Shown: piece after piece, positions 44,479 to 53,539 of the stretch
How the letters are laid out: each line of letters begins with the position of its first letter
Numbering within the stretch: position 1 is the stretch's first letter
From: Campanula takesimana
Taxonomy: Eukaryota > Streptophyta > Magnoliopsida > Asterales > Campanulaceae
Length of the DNA: 64,000 bases
Direction: 5' to 3'
Assembly: GCA_026119855.1 (NCBI GenBank)
Contig: JAOWBW010000251.1
Span: forward strand, 434,001-498,000
The notes under the pieces: model-generated
The model's input: the letters and a program-made list of their open reading frames with translations, nothing else
Told to the model about the DNA's origin: nothing
Databases searched by the model: none
Program-made: the position numbers and the translations under genes

Positions 44479-46473
44479 TCATTTAAAACCAAGAGACCTT
44501 TGACTTGAGGTGTTGGGAGACCTTGAAGCTTGATCTCTTTCATATAAGACTTCTCCACATTGCATTGCTTGAGCATTGTTGTCCCAAAAGACTGTCGGTT
44601 GTGAAGCCCCAATATTGCCCTTTGCTTGTATCACTGTAATGCCGTAGCCCAAAAGATTGTAGATTGCGAAGCCCCTTGAGACCTTCGGTGCCGAATTGAG
44701 GAAGCTTCCAATGTTGCACATGACTCCGCCGGGGACACTGAAGTGAATTTCTTCTTGCCGAGGGAGCCTTTAAAACTTGATCGTACCCCCTAGAGTGATA
44801 CCATTGATTAGGAGTGGAACGAGAAGGGCCTATCCTTGATCGGGGGAACAAGTATGAGCATACATGACAAGATGTTGCTTCTCGACATTCCTTTTGAGAG
44901 ACTTTGAGGATAGTCTCACACATCATTCTTGAGCGTAGCCCTAGGGCTCATTAACTGTCAAATGAAGCAAGAGAATTTTTCTTTCTCGAGTCACATAGCC
45001 CCTAGGGCGTCATCACTTGTTGAGAAAAACAAGAGACTCGTCCTCGTGTGGGGGAACAAACACAAGGGGACATGGCAACAGATACTCCATTCTCGGGAGT
45101 CTTTCGGCATACTTTAGAGGGACATGCTTGTAGAAGCTTGAATTACATGTTGTTGCTCGCTGCCCAAACCAACTGACTAGCTGGGGATTATTTTGTGCAA
45201 CCTCGTACCCCTTTAATGATAGGCTCGTTCTCGGACGGATCTTGGTTACCACGGGCTTTCTTTCTCATGAGCCCAAAGATGCACATTGCAAGAACAATCT
45301 TTCAATAACCCAAAATGACCTTTGATGATGCCATATCTTGTCAAGCCTTTTGCAATTACAAAGTTGGCTCGGTGGGGATTGACTTGTTGAGGAGACCCAA
45401 TGTAGAACTTGTGCAGTTGTCTTCTTTAGAGGCCGGAGATCTCCATTTCTCTTTCCCTTCTCTCTCTCACTCTCTCATTCATTTTTTTTATGACGCACCC
45501 TGTTTTTTGCCTAGACCGCCCTTTCGGGTTTTCAATCTAGCGGGCATCTATTTTGCGCCTTCATTTTTTTTTACTCAATTAATGAGGAAGTGTGCATTGA
45601 CTCTAGCTGAGGATGAGAGACATGTGATTTTGCGGTGGAGACCTTTTGTCACTAATGATGAGTGACATTGACTTGACTAGGGAAGTAGCCCCTAGTGTTG
45701 ACTTCATGTATTTATATATTTATTGAATGACTCACGAAGGCAAGTAAGTCATTAAGAGAGAAGAGAAAGAAAGCCCCAGTTTGATTGCAAGAAACTGGGA
45801 GTATCGCTGAAAGATAAGAATCCCCTATACTCAACAAGGAACGTGAAAGCGATTCCAAATCTAAGAAAGTTTTTCAACCTTAAGGTGATTAATTCATTGG
45901 CAAATGAATCGTACAAAGATGTCATGACAAGTTCGAGAGGAAGGCCGATCACCATAACGCACTAGGGCTAAACATATCTTCTTTCTTGCATGAGACCGGA
46001 CCCGAAGGTTGCCTACGTTCCTCCAGTGAAGAGGCTCAGGTCACCGTAGTTCTTATGGATGCTCCATTCGTCGTGATGGAGTTGTGGCTTCGTCGTGATG
46101 TTTGTTGATGTTTCGTCCTTCGTTGATGGATGGAATGATGATGTTGTTGTGAACTTCTTTGAACGAGGGGGATTTTTTTTTTTTGATCCCCCTTGTTTTT
46201 GCTTGATTTCGTCGTTCGAGGTTTTGATGTCTTCGTTGTTGATGCCGTTGTCGATGTTTAGCCCCTAGATGTTCAAGTGACGGCCTTCGTTCCAAAACTT
46301 GTTCGGACATCTTTTCATCATTTTGCCAATAATTAGATCGAACAACTTGGAAGAGTGTATGAGGACAAGAACGACTTTTATTTAATGATTGACTCAAAAT
46401 TTAACATTGGACGAGAGAAAACATTAATGCACACATTAGAGGACTTTTGACTCTTTTTTTTTATATCCTATTT
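44479..46473. other. Decayed interior of element A with hairpin motifs
   Basis: No credible gene. It holds the GNRA-capped hairpin at 45511-45540 and the CTACG-type hairpin at 46013-46049, both on the minus (sense) strand. The 51-bp stretch 45495-45545 is identical to 57208-57258 in element C. Confidence 0.45.
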
Positions 46474-46987
46474 CTAGGTAGAGAAAGAGAAAAATAGATT
46501 GTTGTCGTCGTCCTCATTGTCGTTGTAGTCTTCATTGTCATTGTAGTCTTCCATGTCACTACATTCGTCCATGTCGTTGCTCGGATTGCTCGTGAACCCT
46601 TTGTCATTGAAGCTTGTGTTATAGGAGGATTCGGCCACTTCTCGGAGCAAATTGTCAACTCTCATTCCCGCATCATACATGCTTGAAAAATCGGGATGAA
46701 AATCCCCACTAAGATGAGTGCGGTAGTCCATTTTTAAACATTTCAAGAAGATGTCCATTTGTTCCTTCTTTGAGGGCCTATCAATGACCTCGGCTAGCTT
46801 GTCATTCCAACGGCGGTAGAAGTCCCCAAATGATTCATTACCCCCTTACACGGTGCTCTCCAACTCTTTCTTGGTGGGACGGAACATGGAGTTGCCTTGA
46901 TATTGTGACTTGAAGGCAAGCATTGCGGCATCCCAATTGAGGCGGGTGGAAACTGGAAAACCCATATACCAATCTTTTGCGACCCCC
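46474..46987 (-). pseudogene. gag N-terminal segment of element A, cut by element B
   Basis: Minus-strand fragments parallel the gag of C: GVAKDWY (at the break), LNWDAAMLAFKSQYQGN, a stop and shift near 46845, then MDIFLKCLKMDYRTHLSG and MYDAGMRVDNLLREV. It ends in an unusual Asp/Asn-rich tail with a repeated DYNDNE. The first part of gag is missing because element B begins at 46988. Confidence 0.8.
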
Positions 46988-47174
46988 TGTAGACACCCCG
47001 CCTTGGACCGCTCACCCCGATTGAACACTTGATTTTGTGTTTCTCCCTCTTTTATGTGTTTTCTGTTAGTTTCTGTTACTTTAGTTAAGTTTCAGACGGA
47101 CTCCGTTAAGTCCCGGGACTAAACTGAATAACAGTTCTAACTTTTTAGTCCATTCTGTCAAAAATTGCTTTTCA

Positions 47175-47249
47175 GAGTCGCGCGCCTCCTCCTCTTGAGG
47201 CCAGACGTGCGCGCCTTCCACCACGTAGGTGGGATGCGCGCGCTTCTGG
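47175..47249 (+). promoter_or_regulatory. GCGCGC box triplet in LTR B
   Basis: Boxes start at about 47175, 47202 and 47233 (spacing 27 and 31 bp). The last reads GATGCGCGCGCTTCTGG. They lie about 118 bp upstream of TATAAAA at 47367. Confidence 0.6.
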
Positions 47250-47562
47250 GGTGTGTCAGTTACTGATTCTGCCCAAGAATCTCTCCCTTGCTCATTATAC
47301 ATGATTTTGCCCGGGAAAGATTTCTTGGAGACTCCGTTTGGCTCCAAAAAACTCCCCTCTTTCAACTATAAAAACCCCTCCAATCCATCATTGGAAGAGA
47401 CCTTTTTCTCACTTCTTCTCTAGACTTTTCCTTGGGATTTCTTTTAGACCTTTTTCAACTAAAGACCTTAAGAAGTGTTCTCTCCAATTATTCAACCTCT
47501 TCTTCATGGCTTTTCAAGAGGTTCTCTTTGGGGGATACTATAGGTAAATGTCTTAAACTTTC

Positions 47563-47619
47563 TTCTTCTTCTTCTTCTTCTTCTTCTTCTTCTTCTTCTT
47601 CTTCTTCTTCTTCTTCTTC
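47563..47619 (+). repeat. (TTC)n microsatellite in LTR B
   Basis: About 19 TTC units. The poly-serine frame across it is an artefact of the repeat. Confidence 0.9.
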
Positions 47620-48032
47620 AATCAAATGTGCAATCACCCCAAAACCACTTGGGACATGACACCAATGGTCCTTTCATTACATTGAATTGGCCTAGGAGTC
47701 ATCTCCCTACATTTTAAACTTTAAAACCCATTTTTTATCATCATTCAAATAGGAAGAACACATTTATCTTTAAAGTGAATTATGAACGAACAAGACCGAC
47801 TTTGCTCGGGCGAAACGGGTGTTTAAGTACTTCCCATTTCGTAACCTAACCCCCGAACCCCTCATCCAAAAGAATCTCTGTTTTCGTAAATCAAACTTAG
47901 GCTCATAAACATTAGGTTTTCTTACGTTCCTCAAAAACGTTGGTGGCGACTCTAAAACACAATTAGACATCCTAGGACGAGCTCGCGCGCTCTGGCCTAA
48001 AGCCGCGGCCTCCGCCCCCGGGGTATCTACAG

Positions 48033-48050
48033 TGGCGACTCCGCTGGGGA
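48033..48050 (+). other. Primer-binding site of element B
   Basis: TGGCGACTCCGCTGGGGA starts 1 nt after the LTR. The TGG start would pair with a tRNA CCA end. Tat/Ogre elements are known to use an arginine tRNA; that this one does is inference. Confidence 0.75.
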
Positions 48051-49369
48051 CGGCTTGCGGGTTAAACTTGTGTTTCTGTTCATAATTCACTTTTATGGGC
48101 ATTCTGGAAATTGATATGGGAAGCGCGCGCCTCGGACCTTCATTATCCAAAGCGCGCGCGTCCCGCGTCAAATTCCAGAATCGCCCGCCTTCCATGTGTT
48201 CTTCCTACTCTTCCTATTATTTCGTGCTAACAAACATTGCAGGGGTTTCATTACACAATCAGGACCAGGGCAATCCCATGAGTCCATAAGTTTCTGATAA
48301 TCTGACAGGTTAGCCCAGAAGCGGGCGCCTCCCAGATACAATGCGCCAGGCGCGCGCTTCCCACAACACCAGCCCGAGGCGCGCGCTTCTGGGGCAATTT
48401 CCAGGGCAAGAACAGGTTTCAATGACTGAACAGAACAGTGGGGTGTGGGCACAATTGCCTGCATCAGAACAGAATTGAACACTTGGACTGTTTAACTTTG
48501 TGCTTATTTACCGGTCACATGGGTGATTCGGGAGTTGTAATTTACGTGCTTATGTGTTTTTTTTATCTTTTCTTTTCAAAAAAAGAAATAAATTTTTTTT
48601 TTGTCACGTGATAGACCTCACACTACATGCACATTACTCCTATAAATTGCTCACTATCGAGTCGCACAAGTCCAACCCCAAACCCGTCGAGGCCCGTCCT
48701 AGAAAGTTTCAAGCTCCACTCGACCTTGGCTCTTTCGAAGCGGTAAACCTCAGCCCATGGCGTAGTTCATGACTACATGCCGGGGGTGACCTTTAAGCCT
48801 CTCTTTAGCCGAGCACAAACCACACAATTCTTGTTAGGGTCTAACACTCCGTGACCAAGTCGGTTTCCATGTACCGAGATTTCCCTAAACTAATGTTTTC
48901 AAATCATACATGCCAACTTGTTGAAACGGACGCAATAAAAATCCGTCCCCAAAAGTGGTTATTTTGGACGAAAATAAAAAATCCGTCCTCGCATGTATGC
49001 TTTACTACATTAATTTAGTTTAATCATGACACATGTAGGATTCACAAACGTGATGGAATCCGATGAGTATATGGGACCGCGAGATGGTCTATATACTAGT
49101 GTGACGATTCCATTATCTTCTTAGAAACCCCAAAAGGGACCCATTCCCTTCGACTTATAAAATAAAAAAAAAAGAGTCTTTTTCTTATGTGGTTCGAGTC
49201 GTGTGCCCAACTGTGTGTTCTCAACCTCTTCATGGACCGAAAGTGTGAACCGAGACTGACAAGGGATACTTTTCTAATTATAGGTCCGATTGGTAGTCTC
49301 CGCATCTACAGGAATTCATCCAACCGGCTTGTTTGTGAACCGATCACTCCAACAGCTTCTGCATCAATA
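48051..49369 (+). other. Leader of element B
   Basis: The 1.3-kb untranslated leader between the primer-binding site and gag. It carries two further GCGCGC box sets: 48121, 48150 and a weak third near 48180; and 48317, 48346 and 48376. It also has GGGGTGTGGGCACAATTG (about 48440), which resembles the plus strand at about 53121 in element C. No ORF is credible. Confidence 0.55.
48121..48392 (+). promoter_or_regulatory. Two GCGCGC box sets in the leader of B
   Basis: Starts at 48121 and 48150 (plus a degenerate TCGCCCGCC at about 48180), then 48317, 48346 and 48376. Spacing is again 29-30 bp. No clear TATA box follows at short distance. Confidence 0.5.
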
Positions 49370-51358
49370 ATGGCCGGCGACTCCAGCACCAACAACGCCA
49401 TGACTCTCGAGCAACTCTCTGCCATGGTCCAAACTCTTCAACAACAAGTCACCACTCTCCACAACGAGGCTCAAACCAAAGAAGCCTTGTGGCAAGCTCA
49501 TGTCGACAGTCAAAGGGAGGCCCACAAGGCCGAGGTTGACCAATTGAAAGCCAAGCTCCTCAAGCTCTCCAAGAACAAGGGGGTTAATGACAATGAGGAA
49601 TCCGAGTGGACCGAGGGTTTGTTTGAAAGCCCATATGTCAGTGCCCGTACCAAAAAAGTGGGGGGACCAAGCACCGACAACAACGACCCCAAAATGGCCG
49701 ATTCCATCATGGCCTACATTGATCAGAAATTTGACGGCCTCAACATGGGAAAAGGCTCCAACACAAGCCTTTATCAGTCATCCATCCTCATGAGCACGAT
49801 GGCCGCTCTCCTCGACAAATTCAAGATGCCCGACATTAGCAAGTTTAAGGGAAACTCATGCCCGATGGCTCACATTGAGACTTACATTTGGGCTATGGTT
49901 CCGAAGAAGGTCTCCCCAAAAGTTATGGCTCAATGCTTTCCTCTCACCCTCGAGGGGGCGGCAAAGGATTGGTATGCAACTCTCCCGCTCAATGTCCGTC
50001 TTGATTGGGATGCCGCTATGATTGCCTTCAAAAGTCAATATCAAGGCAACACCACTCACCGGCCCACAAGGAAAGAGCTCGAGAACACCACCCAAAGAGA
50101 CAACGAGTCGTTCATTGACTTCACAAGGAGATGACAAGCTCTCTGAAATTGTTGAGAGGCCGAACACAAAAGAGCAAATGGACATCTTTCTCAAGTGTCT
50201 CAAGATTGATCTCCGCACCCACCTAAGTGGGGCTTGCTACTCCGACTTCTCCCAAATGTATGAGGCGGGGGTACGCATGGATGACTTGCTCAAGGAGATT
50301 AAGAAGGCCACTCCTACCTATAGTTACAAGGCCGCCTCTAATTCAAACAAAGAGGCTTATGTCAATGTCGTTACTACCGACAAGGGGAATTACAAGAAGG
50401 TCCCTCCACCATAAGGCAAGCGGTTCCAAAACGACTGCGTCTACACTCCTCTCAATGGCATGACCATCACCGAGGCCTATGAAGCTCTAAAGGCTAAGGG
50501 ACAAATCACTCCTCTTCAAAGGTACAACAACCACAACCGCTCTGTCCCAATCATGCCCACCACAAATGGTGTGACTACCATCAATGCACTGGCCACCTCA
50601 CTGAGGATTGCTTCTCCATCCGGAACACCATCCAAGACCTCATAGACAAGAAGGAATTCATAATCCCTAATGAGGGTGGTGTCAATGTAATAGAGGTAGG
50701 AGAGTTTGAAGGAATCACTCATTCGATCCTAATTGTGAATGAGGGCTCCGATGATATGAATAAACTTGATAATTCTTGTTATGTTGTGACTTATGATGAG
50801 ATTATGAGGGAAGTCTTAGAGAATAGGAAGAAGAAGCTACACGGGACCGTGAACGTGCTCACTCGCAGTGGCCGAGTAACAACGAGCACAATCCCTCCCA
50901 ATACCGCAGCAACCAACATCTCTTCTCAAAGATCACAAGCACGCGACGTACCCGAAGATCCTTTGTTAACACAACTCAAGAACACGCAAGCCAACATATC
51001 CATTTGGGACCTTATTGCATCATCAAAGAAACACCGAGACCTCGTTATCAAGAACTTGGATGACACATCAGTCTCTCCTAACACGACTCCCGAGGGCCTC
51101 ACAGTAATGATAGGTCACATTCACTTCGGCAATGTCATCACTTTTGCCGACATGGACCTCCCGCCATTTGGGTCCGAACACAATGAAGCCATCTACCTCA
51201 AAGTAAAGGCAAGGGGGAGACCCATCTCAAGAGTTCTAGTAGACGGTGGTTCTGCACTCAACTTAACGCCTAGCCGAGTCATGGGCATACTGGGGCTCAA
51301 AAGCTCCGATTTACAACCCTCCGTCCAAGTCATTAGAGGGTACGATAGCACTGCCCAT
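49370..51358 (+). pseudogene. gag-protease of element B, broken and truncated
   Basis: From ATG 49370 the frame matches the gag of C: N-terminal coiled coil, then MAHIETYIWAMVPKKVSPKV and the DWYATLPL region. A 5-bp deletion at about 50134 shifts the frame, an in-frame TAA interrupts at about 50412, and there are further shifts near 50520-50740. A last open stretch from 50735 carries YDEIMREVLENRKKK and the protease motif VLVDGGSALNL. The element C insertion ends it at 51358, within the DSTA motif. Nonfunctional. Confidence 0.9.
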
Positions 51359-52327
51359 TGTAGATACCCCGGGGAACCACGGCTTGGCTAGAGCGGTGAA
51401 TTATCCTAGGATGTCTAACTTGTTTTAGAGTCGCCACCTATGTTTTGAGGAACATAAGAAAAACCTATTGATTGTAGCCTAAGTTTGATTACGAAAACAG
51501 AGATTCTTTGTTTTGAGGTTCGGGGGTTAGATTACGGGATGGGAAGTACCGAAACACCCATCTCGCCCAACTAAAGTTGGTCTTGGTTGATCAAAATCTA
51601 CATGAATAAAAACGTTCTTCTTCTTCTTCTTTGAGTCATAAAAAGGGGGGTTTAAAATAGAGTTTGGAATGTAGGAGATAACTCCTTAACCAACCTCAAT
51701 GAGATGAGGTGATCATTAGAGTCATGTCCCAAAATGATTTGGGTGATTGCACATTTGATTAGAGTAAAAGAGAGAGAGGAGATGAAGTAGAAAAGAAAGG
51801 AAAAAGATAGACTTTTACCTATAATTTGAAGACCTTCAAATATTGCTTGATGAAATCCTTGGAGAACCTTTAGAAAGTGATTTTGGTATAGTTTTTGTAA
51901 GTTCAATTTTTTTTGGTCTTTGAAAATGGAGGTAAAGAGAGGTTTTTATAGGTGAAAGAGGGGTGTTTTTGGTGCCAAAACTCAGTCACCAAGAAATCCT
52001 TCCTGGGCAAAATCCTGTAAATTGAGCAAGGGAGGGAATCCTGGCCAGAAATCTGTAACTGACGCCCAGAGGCGCGCGCTTCCTGCTTTGGGGGCGGGAG
52101 GTGCGCGCGCCTGGCTCCTACTGTCGGAGGCGCGCGACTCAGAGAAGGCAATTTTGACAGAATGGACTAGAAAGTCAGCCCTGTCATTCATTTTAGTCCC
52201 TGGACTTAACGAAGTCAGTCAGGAACTTAACGGAAGTGACAGAAACTAACGAGAAACACTTAAAATGGGGAGAAACACAAAATCAAATGTGCAATCGGGG
52301 TGAGCGGTCCAAGGCGGGGTGTCTACA
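51359..52327 (-). repeat. 3' LTR of Tat element C
   Basis: TGTAGATACCCC...GGGGTGTCTACA on the plus strand. It carries TATAAAA on the minus strand (51950-51944) and a GCGCGC triplet upstream of it. A 24-bp junction sequence GAGCCCCTCG-CGACGTGG just inside the LTR is also found inside LTR A; it includes a short purine run (GAGGGG on the sense strand) that may serve as polypurine tract. Confidence 0.9.
52068..52140 (-). promoter_or_regulatory. GCGCGC box triplet in LTR C
   Basis: Boxes start at 52068, 52098 and 52126 (spacing 30 and 28 bp), about 118 bp upstream (minus strand) of the LTR TATA box, the same distance as in LTR B. Confidence 0.6.
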
Positions 52328-52502
52328 GAGCCCCTCGGCGACGTGGACTGCAAAGCAAAACGTGTCGACGAAAGTTAAAAACACCCGCCGAGGACATCAC
52401 CAAGAAAAAGCAAAGAATCGATGAAAGCAGGAATTTGGAATTGCGAGAGATAGTGGTGCGCTCCCTGTGTGAGCGGCTTTTGTTGATAGAGGGGGTGGCA
52501 TG

Positions 52503-53060
52503 ATCCGTTAGGTGAACCTGCCGGCTGAATGAGGCCGTTAGTGAACCGGTTTGATGAATCCGTTAGTGAATCCCTTGAATGAGTCCGTTAGTGAACCCTT
52601 GTTGACGAATCCGTTAGTGAATCCGCTTGATGAATCCGTTAGTGAATCCCTTGAATGAGTCCGTTAGTGAACCCTTGTTGATGAATCCGTTAGTGAATCC
52701 GTTTGATGAATCCGTTAGTGAATCCCTTGGATGAGTCCGTTGGTGAACCCTTGTTGACGAATCCGTTAGTGAATCCGTTTGATGAATCCGTTAGTGAATC
52801 CCTTGGATGAGTCCGTTGGTGAACCCTTGTTGACGAATCCGTTAGTGAAATCCGTTGATGAGGCCGTTAGTGAACCTTTGAGGATGAATCCGTTAGTGAA
52901 ATCCGTTGATGAGGCCGTTAGTGAACCTTTTGAGGACGAATCCGTTAGTGAAATCCGTTGATGAGGCCGTTAGTGAACCTTTGAGGACGAATCCGTTAGT
53001 GAAATCCGTTGATGAGGCCGTTAGTGAACCTTTGAGGACGAACCCGTTAGTGAAATTCGT
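52503..53060 (-). repeat. 25-bp-based tandem array just inside LTR C, with higher-order units
   Basis: The basic word GAATCCGTTAGTGAA repeats every 24-26 bp. The left part forms units of about 75 bp (three words). The right part, from about 52835, forms about four or five units of 51 bp (two words, e.g. GACGAATCCGTTAGTGAAAT... GAGGCCGTTAGTGAACC). It lies between the 3' LTR and the antisense gene. Confidence 0.9.
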
Positions 53061-53313
53061 TGATGAAATATTGCTTTGAAGTCTCGTGCCACTTGGAGTC
53101 ACACTTGACTTTTTGAATTGTGGGGTGCGGGCACAGTTGACCGCGACCAGAAAAATGTTCCTGCTGGGGATGAAATGTTGAGATTGACTCTTGAGGGGGG
53201 GGGGGTATAGCACCCGTGACAGAATTTAGGGAGTTCGGAATCCGTGGGGAAACCTTGATACGGTGCATGGATTCTTGCATGGGAAACTTCTTCTGAACCT
53301 GCCTGATGATGGG

Positions 53314-53408
53314 AAGAGCGCGCGTCTGGGCCTCGTTACGGGACGCGCGCGCCTCTGATGGGTATTTCGGGGGGCGCGCGCCTGGCACATAAGTTCAGCA
53401 TATTTAAA
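53314..53408 (+). promoter_or_regulatory. Promoter-like region of the antisense PMD gene: GCGCGC triplet plus TATA
   Basis: Boxes start at 53314, 53341 and 53371 (27 and 30 bp apart), followed 16 bp later by TATTTAAA (53401-53408). The start codon of the plant-mobile-domain gene is at 53540. The triplet resembles that of the LTRs. Promoter function is inferred. Confidence 0.55.
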
Positions 53409-53539
53409 CAGGCTGTTCGCTGTTTTCGGCCAGTTTTCAAAAATTTGAAGAACCCTCCAAATTCCAAGCCCAATTTTCGTAGAGAAATCACCCTAAAACA
53501 CTTTCTTACTGCTCTAGGATCAATTCCGTCAAAGAAACG

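Larger units (their letters stand above)
41000..46987 (-). mobile_element. Tat-lineage Ty3/gypsy element A, decayed and lacking pol
   Basis: The 3' LTR (41000-42222) reads TGTAGATACCCC...GGGTGTCTACA on the plus strand, so the element runs on the minus strand. Inside, from 3' to 5': a 19-bp tandem array, copies of two RNA hairpin motifs, a duplicated gag C-terminal segment, and a gag N-terminal segment. The gag is cut at 46987 by element B inside the GVAKDWY motif. I find no RT, RNase H or integrase, so it is a large-deletion or non-autonomous form. Its 5' end is not in the window. Confidence 0.75.
46988..48031 (+). repeat. 5' LTR of Tat element B
   Basis: Starts TGTAGACACCCCGCCTTGG and ends CCGGGGTATCTACA. 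The first 200 bp match closely the inverted LTR of C. It has a TATA box TATAAAA at 47367 and a (TTC)n tract at about 47563-47619. Confidence 0.9.
46988..51358 (+). mobile_element. Tat-lineage element B, 5' portion (LTR, leader, broken gag)
   Basis: The 5' LTR (46988-48031), primer-binding site (48033-48050), a leader of about 1.3 kb and gag all read on the plus strand. At 51358 the gag frame stops abruptly at the LTR of element C; the rest of B should lie beyond C, outside the window. B itself interrupts the gag of element A. It is the same family as A and C by LTR and gag similarity. Confidence 0.85.

Noticed and set aside
47432..47659. Poly-serine ORF
   Set aside because: It is the (TTC)n microsatellite of LTR B read in one frame.
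52503..53060. Tandem array taken as CRISPR or as a repeat protein
   Set aside because: There are no unique spacers; units abut each other. The short open frames over it follow from the unit length and have no start context.
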